From: Azorhizobium doebereinerae UFLA1-100
Lineage (GTDB): Bacteria; Pseudomonadota; Alphaproteobacteria; Rhizobiales; Xanthobacteraceae
DNA: 64,000 nt
Assembly: GCF_000473085.1 (NCBI RefSeq)
Contig: NZ_AXBA01000032.1
Coordinates: 1-64,000, forward strand
Reading direction: 5' to 3'
Every line of letters begins with the position of its first letter. The stretch's first letter is position 1. The notes beneath the pieces were generated by a model that was not told where the DNA came from, did not search any database, and saw only the letters and a program-made list of their open reading frames with translations. This document shows positions 56,672 to 64,000 of this stretch, in pieces. A program made the position numbers and the translations under genes.

Positions 56672-57655
56672 ATGGCCATGTCGGATGAAGGAAAGGCGGC
56701 CCGCTCGCGTCAGGCGCTGCTGGCCGCCCAGGCGCCCGAGCTGGCCACCGCCATCGACGGCTGGCTGGCCCGCCTCGCCCATGAGCGGCGGCTGTCGCCC
56801 AAGACGCTGGATGCCTATGCCCGCGACCTGACGCTGGTGCTCAACCGCCTCGCGCTGCATCTCGGCCGGCGGCCGGCGCTCGCCGACCTGGCCGCCCTCG
56901 CCCCGGCGGACGTGCGCGCCATCCTCGCCTCGCGCCGCGCGGACGGCGTCGCGCCGCGCACGCTGGTCCGCCTCATGGCCGCCGCCCGCTCCTTCGGCCG
57001 CCACCTGGAGCGCGAGGGGCTGGGCAAGGTCGGCGCGCTGGCCGCGGTGCGGGCGCCGAAGGTCAAGCCCAGCCTGCCCAAGCCGGTCTCGGTGGCCGAC
57101 GCCAAGGCGCTGGCCGATCCCGCCACCCGCGCCGGCGAGGACCGCGCCCCCTGGGTGCTGGCGCGCGACGCGGCGGTGATCGCTCTGCTCTATGGCTGCG
57201 GCCTGCGCATTTCCGAGGCGCTGGGGCTGACCCGCGCCATGATGCCGGCGCCCGGCGCCGGCGACCAGATCACGGTGACCGGCAAGGGCAACAAGACCCG
57301 CATGGTGCCGCTGCTGCTGCCGGTGAGCCAGGCGGTGGCGGACTATGCCGCGCTCTGCCCCTATGTGCTGGAGCCGGACAAGGCGCTGTTCCGGGGCGCG
57401 CGCGGCGGGCCGCTCTCAGCCCGCATCGTGCAATTGGCGGTGGAGCGGATGCGCGGCGCGCTCGGCCTGCCGGACAGCGCCACGCCGCACGCCCTGCGCC
57501 ACTCCTTCGCCACCCATCTCTTGGCGCGCGGCGGCGAGATGCGGGCGATCCAGGAACTGCTGGGCCACGCCTCGCTGTCCACCACCCAGGTCTATACGGC
57601 GGTGGACAGCACAAGGCTGATGGAAGCTTATCGCGCGGCGCATCCTCGGGCTTAG
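56672..57655 (+). CDS. xerC: Tyrosine recombinase XerC
   Basis: This 327-residue chromosome-dimer resolvase has an N-terminal SAM-like core-binding domain (LSPKTLDAYARDL) and a catalytic domain with the R-K-H-R-H-Y set: Arg in GCGLRISEAL, Lys in GKGNKTR, H-x-x-R in HALRHSFATHLL, the second His in GHASLSTTQVY, and Tyr in TTQVYTAVD. It is close to sucAB-lpdA, the usual xerC position in Rhizobiales. With XerD it acts at dif. It is not an island integrase: no tRNA or phage genes adjoin. Confidence 0.93.
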   Translation: MAMSDEGKAARSRQALLAAQAPELATAIDGWLARLAHERRLSPKTLDAYARDLTLVLNRLALHLGRRPALADLAALAPADVRAILASRRADGVAPRTLVRLMAAARSFGRHLEREGLGKVGALAAVRAPKVKPSLPKPVSVADAKALADPATRAGEDRAPWVLARDAAVIALLYGCGLRISEALGLTRAMMPAPGAGDQITVTGKGNKTRMVPLLLPVSQAVADYAALCPYVLEPDKALFRGARGGPLSARIVQLAVERMRGALGLPDSATPHALRHSFATHLLARGGEMRAIQELLGHASLSTTQVYTAVDSTRLMEAYRAAHPRA

Positions 57656-57694
57656 GGGTTGCCCGCGCCTGAGGATAGACCGCGGGGAAAAGGA

Positions 57695-58276
57695 TCAGGA
57701 GCGGAAGGCCCGCCGCCGGATGTCCATGACCCGGCGCCAGAAGCCGTTGCCCCGTCCCCGCGTCCAGGCGGCGAAAGCCTCCTTGAGCTGGACCTTGTAG
57801 GGCTCCACCTGCCGGTGGGCCCAGGCATTGATCGCCAGCACCCCGTCGCACAGCCGGGCGAACCATCGAATAGAGCGCAATTGCGCCCGGCAGGCCTCGA
57901 ACAGAAAGGCCATGAGGCCCACGCCCACCAGCTTGGCCACCAGGAAGCACAGGCTGCCCAGGACGAATTCCTTATGGGCGTAGAACCACAGCGCGAGGAT
58001 GTTGATGGGCTCGATCAGGATCAGCGGCACCACGAACAGCACCAGCGCGCCATACGGCGGCAGCCGCCGGGCCCAGCGGGCGATGGCGTGCTTCAGCGCC
58101 TCGAACGGGATGTGCCGCGCCACCCAGGCCACCATGGGCGCGGTCTTCTCCCACAGCCAGGCCTCGATGAGGAACAGCACCGCCAGCACCATGAACAGCG
58201 GCCGCAAGGCCGAGCGGTGCGGGCCGGACGGGCGGCGGCGCTGCGGAGAGGGGTCGGACGAGAGGGGATCGGACAT
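57695..58276 (-). CDS. Conserved integral membrane protein of unknown function
   Basis: 193 residues with a short, Pro/Arg-rich N-terminus and three TM helices: LFMVLAVLFLIEAWLW, YGALVLFVVPLILIEPINIL and VLGSLCFLVAKLVGVGLMAF. The C-terminus is basic and cytoplasmic (RRVMDIRRRAF). I do not recognise a functional family. ATG 58276 (MSDPLSSDPS) is chosen; the frame continues upstream without support. It is convergent with xerC, 39 bp away. Confidence 0.72.
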   Translation of the reverse strand: MSDPLSSDPSPQRRRPSGPHRSALRPLFMVLAVLFLIEAWLWEKTAPMVAWVARHIPFEALKHAIARWARRLPPYGALVLFVVPLILIEPINILALWFYAHKEFVLGSLCFLVAKLVGVGLMAFLFEACRAQLRSIRWFARLCDGVLAINAWAHRQVEPYKVQLKEAFAAWTRGRGNGFWRRVMDIRRRAFRS

Positions 58277-58502
58277 CACGGCTCGAACATGGGGACGGGT
58301 TGAGGCGTTTCCAGGGCCGTCCCGTCGCGGACGCCCGTGCCGGACGGATCGGGGCGGCGGGAGACAACTCCCCGTGAGAAACCGCACCGGAATGCCGCCG
58401 CGGCAGGCGTCGCGCGCAAACGGGCTTCGGCGCGCCGCGCCGTGGGGCTAGGCTGTCCCGGTCCCCCCAATCGCGCGGGACGCCATACGGGAGTCGAGAA
58501 CG

Positions 58503-58631
58503 ATGAAGCGTCTTGCCCTCGCCCTCTGCACACTCTCCATCATGGCCGCCACGGCGCCGGCTTTCGCCGACTGCCCGGCCCATGCCGCCAACAGCACCCA
58601 GAGCACGACCAGCACGTCCAAGGGCGGCTGA
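58503..58631 (+). CDS. Small secreted peptide (42 residues)
   Basis: ATG 58503 opens a 42-codon frame. Residues 1-22 are a textbook Sec signal (MKRLALALCTLSIMAATAP, then AFA), with cleavage after AFA. The mature peptide of about 20 residues starts DCPAH, is Ser/Thr-rich and ends TSKGG. The single Cys near the mature start is too far from the signal end for a classic lipobox. No homolog is recognised. Codon use and the signal peptide support it, but expression is unproven. Confidence 0.55.
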   Translation: MKRLALALCTLSIMAATAPAFADCPAHAANSTQSTTSTSKGG

Positions 58632-58692
58632 TGCGGGCGGCCGAGCCGCCCTCCCCCTCGCGCGGGCGGACGCGGCGCAGGCCCCGACATGA

Positions 58693-58725
58693 AACCGGCC
58701 GGTCCGCGATGCGGGCCGGCCGGTT
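58693..58725 (-). terminator. Long hairpin downstream of lpdA
   Basis: A 15-bp stem with one G-T pair and a 3-nt loop (outer arms AACCGGCCGG / CCGGCCGGTT) lies 35 nt past the lpdA stop. There is only a weak T-rich tail on the minus strand (TTTC), so efficiency is uncertain. Confidence 0.55.
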
Positions 58726-58760
58726 CCGTATTCCAACTCAGCGCGGGGCGAGGCCCCGGC

Positions 58761-60167
58761 TCAGAAGTGGATGGCGCGCTTCTCGACCGCGAGAGCGGCT
58801 TCCTTCACCGCTTCCGAACGGGTCGGGTGGGCGTGGCAGGTGCGGGCCAGATCCTCGGACGAGCCGCCGAACTCCATCAGCACGCAGACCTCGTGGATCA
58901 TCTCGCCGGCCTCGGGGCCGATGATGTGGCAGCCCAGCACCTTGTCGGTGGCGGCGTCGGCCAGGAACTTCACGAAGCCGTCCGTGGTGTTGTTCACCTT
59001 GGCGCGGCCGTTGGCGGTGAAGGGGAACTTGCCGACATTGTAGGCGATGCCGGCGTCCTTCAGCTCTTCCTCGGTCTTGCCGACGGAAGCCACCTCCGGG
59101 AAGGTGTACACCACGCCGGGGATGACGTCGTAATTTACATGGCCCGCCTTGCCGGCCAGGGTCTCGGCCACCGCCATGCCCTCGTCCTCGGCCTTGTGGG
59201 CGAGCATGGGGCCGGCGATCACGTCGCCGATGGCATAGATGCCGTCCACGTTGCTCTTGTAGTGCTTGTCCACCACCACGCGGCCGCGCTTGTCGGTCTC
59301 GACGCCGATCTCGGCAAGGCCGAGGCCGCCGGTGTAAGCGACGCGGCCGATGGCCACCAGCACCACGTCGGCTTCCAGCACCTCGGCGGCGCCGCCCGCG
59401 GCGGGCTCCACCGAGACCTTGAGCGTCTTGCCCTTGGCGTCCACGCCGGTAACCTTGGTGCCAAGCTTGAAGGTGAAGCCCTGCTTGGCCAGGATGCGCT
59501 GGAAGGATTTCGCCACCTCGCCGTCCATGCCCGGCAGGATGCGGTCGAGATATTCCACCACCGTCACCTCGGCGCCGAGCCGGCGCCACACGCTGCCGAG
59601 CTCAAGGCCGATGACGCCGGCCCCGACCACCACCAGCTTGCCCGGCACCTTGGACAGGGTCAGCGCGCCGGTGGAGGAGACGATGCGCTGCTCGTCGATG
59701 GTCACGCCCGGCAGCGGCGCCACGTCCGAGCCGGTGGCGATGAGGATGTTCTTCGTCTCCAGCACCTGCACGGCGCCGTCGGCATTGGCGGTCACTTCCA
59801 CCTTGCCGGCGGAGAGGATCTTGCCGGTGCCGAAATAGGCATCGACCTTGTTCTTCTTCAGCAGGAACTCGACGCCCTTCACATTGCCTTCGACGCCCTT
59901 GTCCTTGAAGCCCTGCATGGCGGCGAGGTCCAGCTTCGGCGCGCTGACGCCGATGCCCATGCCGGCGAACGAATGGCCGGCTTCCTCGAACTTCTCGGAG
60001 GCGAACAGCAGCGCCTTGGAGGGAATGCAGCCGACGTTCAGGCAGGTGCCGCCGTGGGTGGCGCGCTTCTCGACCACGGCCACCTTGAGGCCGAGCTGGG
60101 CGGCGCGGATGGCGGCCACATAGCCGCCGGGGCCGGTGCCGATAACGATCAGATCATACGTAGCCAT
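58761..60167 (-). CDS. lpdA: Dihydrolipoamide dehydrogenase (E3)
   Basis: This 468-residue FAD enzyme reoxidises dihydrolipoyl groups of the 2-oxoglutarate dehydrogenase complex, producing NADH. It has FAD-binding [16 protein letters not shown], the redox disulfide [16 protein letters not shown]-binding [13 protein letters not shown], the AIGDV block and the His-Glu pair in [11 protein letters not shown]. It lies downstream of sucA-sucB on the same strand, separated by a LysE-family gene. The position implies it serves OGDH. Confidence 0.97.
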   Translation of the reverse strand: MATYDLIVIGTGPGGYVAAIRAAQLGLKVAVVEKRATHGGTCLNVGCIPSKALLFASEKFEEAGHSFAGMGIGVSAPKLDLAAMQGFKDKGVEGNVKGVEFLLKKNKVDAYFGTGKILSAGKVEVTANADGAVQVLETKNILIATGSDVAPLPGVTIDEQRIVSSTGALTLSKVPGKLVVVGAGVIGLELGSVWRRLGAEVTVVEYLDRILPGMDGEVAKSFQRILAKQGFTFKLGTKVTGVDAKGKTLKVSVEPAAGGAAEVLEADVVLVAIGRVAYTGGLGLAEIGVETDKRGRVVVDKHYKSNVDGIYAIGDVIAGPMLAHKAEDEGMAVAETLAGKAGHVNYDVIPGVVYTFPEVASVGKTEEELKDAGIAYNVGKFPFTANGRAKVNNTTDGFVKFLADAATDKVLGCHIIGPEAGEMIHEVCVLMEFGGSSEDLARTCHAHPTRSEAVKEAALAVEKRAIHF

Positions 60168-60230
60168 GGAATCGTGGTCCTTGGGGAAGGGATAAGGAGC
60201 GGCCGGGGGCCGCAGCGAAGGGATGGGGGA

Positions 60231-60887
60231 TCAGTGGGCGGCGGAGGCCCTCTGGAGCGCGAGGCGGAGGCCGAGGCCGATCAGCGCCCCGCCGGTGATG
60301 CGGTTGAACCAGCGGCCGATGCGCGAGAGCCGGGCCTGCACCGCCCGGCCGGTGAAGAACACCGAGACGATGCAGAACCAGGCGGCCAGCAGCCCGGCCA
60401 TGCCGGCGGCATAGCCCATCTGGAGCGCCTGGGGCGTCTCAGGGCTCACCAGCGTGGTGAAGATCGACAGGAAGAACAGCACCGCCTTGGGATTGAGCGC
60501 ATTGGTGAGGAAGCCGAGGGTGAGGTCCCCCGCATCGCCGAAGCGCCGCCCGGCTGTGTCCGGCCGGGTGTCGGCGAGGTCCACCGCATAGCTCGGCGGC
60601 GGCGCGCGCCACGTCTTCACGCCCACATAGACGAGATAGGCGGCGCCGGCCCATTTCAGGATGTTGAAGGCGAGCAGCGAGTGGGCCACCAGCAGGCCGA
60701 GCCCGGCGACCGTATAGGCCGCGTGGAACAGGATGGCCGCGCCGATGCCGAGGCTGGTGAGGATGCCGGATCGCCGGCCATGCACCACGCTCTGGCGCAC
60801 CACCATCGCGAAGTCCGGCCCCGGCGAGACCGCCGCGAGGGCGAACACCGCCATCAGCGTCAGGAATTCCGCGAGATGGCTCGTCAT
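60231..60887 (-). CDS. LysE/RhtB-family amino acid exporter
   Basis: 218 residues with six TM helices and the family start FALAAVSPGPDFAMVVRQSV. It exports amino acids or derivatives; the substrate is unknown. It lies between sucB and lpdA, with a hairpin (60970-60999) between sucB and it, so it may be expressed below the level of the OGDH genes. Confidence 0.88.
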   Translation of the reverse strand: MTSHLAEFLTLMAVFALAAVSPGPDFAMVVRQSVVHGRRSGILTSLGIGAAILFHAAYTVAGLGLLVAHSLLAFNILKWAGAAYLVYVGVKTWRAPPPSYAVDLADTRPDTAGRRFGDAGDLTLGFLTNALNPKAVLFFLSIFTTLVSPETPQALQMGYAAGMAGLLAAWFCIVSVFFTGRAVQARLSRIGRWFNRITGGALIGLGLRLALQRASAAH

Positions 60888-60969
60888 CGCCCATCCTCAG
60901 CGCCGGGGGCCGAGCGGCGCGGTCCTGCCGCCTGCGGCCTTGCGATTGGGCGGCGGGCCGCCCGGTCGG

Positions 60970-60999
60970 GAAACGGCGCGGCGGCGGACCGCCGCGCCG
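60970..60999 (-). terminator. Hairpin after sucB
   Basis: An 11-bp perfect stem CGGCGCGGCGG / CCGCCGCGCCG with a 4-nt loop is followed on the minus strand by TTTCCCG. It is 18 nt past the sucB stop and upstream of the LysE gene, so it could act as a terminator or attenuator inside the cluster. Confidence 0.55.
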
Positions 61000-61016
61000 A
61001 TGTCACGTCGTGACGA

Positions 61017-62255
61017 TCACAGATCCAGCACGAGGCGGGCGGGATCCTCCAGCGTCTCCTTCACGCGCACCAGGAAGGTCACGGCCTCGCGGCCGTCGAC
61101 GATGCGGTGGTCGTAGGAGAGCGCCAGATACATCATCGGGCGGATGACCACCTGGCCCTTGATGGCCACCGGGCGCTCCTCGATGCGGTGCATGCCGAGG
61201 ATGCCCGACTGCGGCGCGTTGAGGATGGGGGTGGACATCAGCGAGCCGTAGATGCCGCCGTTGGTGATGGTGAAGGTGCCGCCCTGCATGTCCTCGATGC
61301 CGAGCTTGCCGTCGCGCGCCTTGCGGCCGTAGCCGGCGATGGCCTTCTCGATGCCGGAGACCGACAGCAGATCGGCGTCACGCACCACCGGGACCACGAG
61401 GCCCTTCTCGGTGCCGACCGCGATGCCGATGTTGTAGTAGTTCTTGTAGACGAGGTCCTGGCCGTCGATCTCGGCATTCACCGCCGGGATGTCCTTCAGG
61501 GCCGCGATCACGGCCTTGGTGAAGAAGCCCATGAAGCCGAGCTTGGTGCCGTGCTTCTTCTCGAACGCATCCTTGAACTGGGCGCGCAGCGCCATCACCG
61601 CGGTCATGTCCACGTCGTTGAACGTGGTGAGCATGGCGGCGGTGTTCTGGGCGTCCTTCAGGCGGCGGGCGATGGTCTGCCGCAGCTTGGTCATCTTCAC
61701 CCGCTCCTCGCGGGCGGCGTCGTCCGCCGAGGACGGCGCGCGCACCGCCACGGGGGCGGCGGCGACGGCAGCGGTGGCGCCGGTGGCGATCGCCGCCAGC
61801 ATGTCGCCCTTGGTCACCCGGCCATCCTTGCCGGAGCCGGCGACGGCGGCGGCGCTGACGCCGCTTTCCGCCGACAGGCGATCCACGGCCGGGCCGTTGG
61901 CGCTGGCGGCGGCGGCCTTCGGGGCAGCCGCGGGAGCGGGAGCCGGCGCCGGGGCGGGCGCAGCCTTGGGGGCCTCGGCCTTGGGAGCGGCGGCGGGGGC
62001 CGCCGCGGCGCCGGCGGCGCCTTCGGCGATGGCGCCGAGCAGGGCGCCGACGCCGACGGTCTCACCGTCCTTGGCGACGATCTCGGACAGCACGCCGGCG
62101 GCCGGGGCGGGAACTTCGACGGTGACCTTGTCGGTCTCCAGTTCCACCAGGGGCTCGTCGGCCTTCACCGCATCGCCAGGCTTCTTGAACCACTTGCCGA
62201 TGGTGGCCTCGGTAACGGACTCGCCCAGGGTGGGCACGCGGATTTCGGTCGCCAT
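61017..62255 (-). CDS. sucB: Dihydrolipoyllysine succinyltransferase, E2 of 2-oxoglutarate dehydrogenase
   Basis: 412 residues: an N-terminal lipoyl domain with the lipoylated Lys in ETDKVTVEV, an Ala/Pro linker (about 80-120), a peripheral-subunit-binding domain ([18 protein letters not shown]) and the acyltransferase core with catalytic [12 protein letters not shown]. It transfers the succinyl group to CoA in the TCA cycle. ATG 62255 is preferred to the GTG one codon before. The 209-bp gap to sucA holds only GC hairpins (for example 62439-62458). Confidence 0.97.
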   Translation of the reverse strand: MATEIRVPTLGESVTEATIGKWFKKPGDAVKADEPLVELETDKVTVEVPAPAAGVLSEIVAKDGETVGVGALLGAIAEGAAGAAAAPAAAPKAEAPKAAPAPAPAPAPAAAPKAAAASANGPAVDRLSAESGVSAAAVAGSGKDGRVTKGDMLAAIATGATAAVAAAPVAVRAPSSADDAAREERVKMTKLRQTIARRLKDAQNTAAMLTTFNDVDMTAVMALRAQFKDAFEKKHGTKLGFMGFFTKAVIAALKDIPAVNAEIDGQDLVYKNYYNIGIAVGTEKGLVVPVVRDADLLSVSGIEKAIAGYGRKARDGKLGIEDMQGGTFTITNGGIYGSLMSTPILNAPQSGILGMHRIEERPVAIKGQVVIRPMMYLALSYDHRIVDGREAVTFLVRVKETLEDPARLVLDL

Positions 62256-62464
62256 CACATTCGCCCGCGGGGGGCCTCCCTCAAACGCTCACGGTGCCGG
62301 GTCATCCCCGGCGCAGGACAGGGACGGAACCGGCTTCACCTCATGGGCGAAGCCCGGATCCATCCCCACGATCACTTCTCCGCGCGGCCATCGTCCCGCG
62401 CGGCCATGGCCCCGCCGCCGGTGCGGCGATGGCCGGTGGGCGCCGGATGCCCGGCGCCGCGCCC

Positions 62465-64000
62465 TCAGCCCAGCGCGTCCTCCAGGAACGCCTTGAGCTG
62501 CGCCAGATGCTTGGACATGAGGCCGGTGGCGGTGGCGGCGGAGGCCGGGCGACCGGCGTAGCGCGGACGCTTGGACGCGCCGCCCGCATTCTCCAGCACC
62601 CATTCCAGGTAAGGCTGCACGAAGGCCCAGGCACCCTGGTTCTTCGGCTCTTCCTGGCACCACACCACTTCCGCGTTCTTGAAGCGCGACAGCTCCTGCA
62701 CCAGCGTCTTGAGCGGGAACGGGAACAGCTGCTCCACGCGCATCAGGTAGACGTCGGTGGTGCCGCGCTTCTCGCGCTCCTCCAGCAGGTCGTAATAGAC
62801 CTTGCCGGTGCACAGGACGACGCGGCGGATCTTGTCGTCCGGGGCCAGCTGGATGCCGGCCGAGCCCGGGTGCGACTGCGCATCGTCCCACAGCACCCGG
62901 TGGAAGGTGGTGCCGGAGGCGAACTCGCTGAGGCTGGACACCGCCCGCTTGTGGCGCAGCAGCGACTTGGGCGTCATCAGGATCAGCGGCTTGCGGAAGT
63001 CCCGCTTCAGCTGGCGGCGCAGGATGTGGAAGTAGTTGGCCGGCGTGGTGCAGTTGGCCACCTGCATGTTGTCTTCCGCGCACATCTGGAGATAGCGCTC
63101 GAGACGGGCGGAGGAATGCTCCGGCCCCTGGCCCTCGTAGCCGTGCGGCAGCAGGCAGACGAGGCCGGACATGCGCAGCCACTTGCGCTCACCCGACGAG
63201 ATGAACTGGTCGAACACCACCTGCGCGCCGTTGGCGAAGTCGCCGAACTGCGCCTCCCAGAGCACCAGGGTGTTGGGCTCGGAGAGGGTGTAGCCGTATT
63301 CGAAGCCCAGCACCGCCTCTTCCGACAGCATCGAGTTGATGACTTCGTACTTGGCCTGCGTCTCGGTCAGGTGGTTGAACGGCTTGTAGCGCTGCTCGGT
63401 GTCCTGGTCGATCAGCACCGAATGGCGCTGCGAGAAGGTGCCGCGCTCCACGTCCTGGCCGGACAGGCGGACCGGGTGGCCCTCCTCCAGCAGCGAGCAG
63501 AAGGCCAGAGCCTCGCCGGTCGCCCAGTCGATGCCGACGCCGTCCTCCACCACCGCCTTGCGGCGGTTGTCGAGGAAGCGCTGGATGGTGCGGTGGGGGG
63601 TGAAGCCCTCCGGCGTGGCGGTGATCTTGCGGCCGATGTCCTTCAGCGTGTCGAGCGCGACGCCGGTGTCGCCGCGGCGCGGGTCGTCCTCGCCTTCCGA
63701 CGCCTTCAGGCCCGACCAGCGGCCGTCCAGCCAGTCCGCCTTGTTGGGCTTGTAGTGCTGGCCGGCCTCATACTCGCCTTCCAGGCGGTCGCGCCAGGCG
63801 CCGCGCATCTGGTCGAGCTCGCCGGCGGCGATCACGCCCTCGGCTTCCAGCTTGCGGCCGTACAGTTCCAGCGTCGAGGGATGCTGGCGGATCACCTTGT
63901 ACATGTGCGGCTGGGTGAAGGACGGCTCGTCGCCTTCGTTATGGCCGAACCGGCGATAGCAGAAGATGTCGATGACCACCGGCTTGTGGAAGCGCTGGCG
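62465..64000 (-). CDS. sucA: 2-oxoglutarate dehydrogenase E1 (C-terminal half; runs off the window)
   Basis: The last 511 residues of a protein that should total about 980-1000. Visible blocks are FGHNEGDEPSFTQP (part of the thiamine-diphosphate region), VRLSGQDVERGTFSQRH, GFEYGYTLSEPNTLVLWEAQFGDF in two parts, and LPHGYEGQGPEHSSARLE. It decarboxylates 2-oxoglutarate and succinylates the lipoyl group of SucB. The start codon lies to the right of position 64000. The frame is intact to the edge. Confidence 0.96.
   Translation of the reverse strand, partial: RQRFHKPVVIDIFCYRRFGHNEGDEPSFTQPHMYKVIRQHPSTLELYGRKLEAEGVIAAGELDQMRGAWRDRLEGEYEAGQHYKPNKADWLDGRWSGLKASEGEDDPRRGDTGVALDTLKDIGRKITATPEGFTPHRTIQRFLDNRRKAVVEDGVGIDWATGEALAFCSLLEEGHPVRLSGQDVERGTFSQRHSVLIDQDTEQRYKPFNHLTETQAKYEVINSMLSEEAVLGFEYGYTLSEPNTLVLWEAQFGDFANGAQVVFDQFISSGERKWLRMSGLVCLLPHGYEGQGPEHSSARLERYLQMCAEDNMQVANCTTPANYFHILRRQLKRDFRKPLILMTPKSLLRHKRAVSSLSEFASGTTFHRVLWDDAQSHPGSAGIQLAPDDKIRRVVLCTGKVYYDLLEEREKRGTTDVYLMRVEQLFPFPLKTLVQELSRFKNAEVVWCQEEPKNQGAWAFVQPYLEWVLENAGGASKRPRYAGRPASAATATGLMSKHLAQLKAFLEDALG

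Noticed and set aside
56672-57655. XerC-type recombinase as the integrase of the island
   Set aside because: It lies 48 kb from the island among housekeeping genes, next to the sucAB-lpdA region where chromosomal xerC normally sits.

Overview
The window is GC-rich DNA from an alphaproteobacterium, most likely Hyphomicrobiales (Rhizobiales) and plausibly Xanthobacteraceae. The evidence is a GTTC-N7-GTTC LexA box in front of an imuA-imuB-dnaE2 cassette, Omp25/31-type outer-membrane proteins, a PetP/PetR-like regulator pair beside ilvE, and the gene orders lgt-midA-pgeF and sucA-sucB-lysE-lpdA. The genus is an inference; no rRNA gene is present.

Positions 1-8227 form an accessory, defence-type island, less GC-rich by eye than the rest. 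It ends exactly at the 3' end of a tRNA-Gly(GCC) gene (8228-8302, minus strand), a classic integration site. From the left it holds the 3' end of an IS5-type insertion sequence, an APAZ-domain gene that appears to have lost its 5' part to that IS, and a short prokaryotic Argonaute (MID-PIWI, no catalytic tetrad). Converging on these from the other strand is a three-gene operon: a PD-(D/E)XK nuclease, a trypsin-like serine protease, and a 1262-residue protein with an unassigned N-terminal domain, an SF1 RecD-like helicase and a C-terminal PD-(D/E)XK nuclease. I do not recognise this trio as a named system. It is the best candidate here for an undescribed one.

Positions 8300-31000 are mostly chromosomal housekeeping: a cupin, EttA, Tam, a chemoreceptor, the SOS mutasome dnaE2-imuB-imuA, a small nuclease, a sensor kinase, CobT, an RND pump (permease and adaptor), MurJ, and a sugar aminotransferase/oxidoreductase pair likely serving lipid A or surface glycan synthesis.

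Positions 31000-37400 hold three tandem Omp25-like beta-barrels, then a membrane class III cyclase-like protein whose gene lies 7 bp from a MscS channel with a C-terminal cyclic-nucleotide-binding-like domain. Both nucleotide-handling domains look degenerate. Positions 37400-47950 hold uvrC-pgsA-moaD-moaE, ilvE, a MarR/OmpR/kinase signalling operon, a TRIC-type channel, csaA, a TetR regulator behind a 24-bp perfect palindrome, and proC.

Positions 48000-57700 hold a YbjN-domain protein, ubiK, lgt-midA-pgeF, a lipoprotein, prs, a PAP2 phosphatase, a YaiI-MAPEG pair, a PadR regulator with an AT-rich operator region, and xerC. The last 6 kb contains a small membrane protein, a 42-residue secreted peptide and the 2-oxoglutarate dehydrogenase genes (lpdA, lysE, sucB, and sucA running off the right end).
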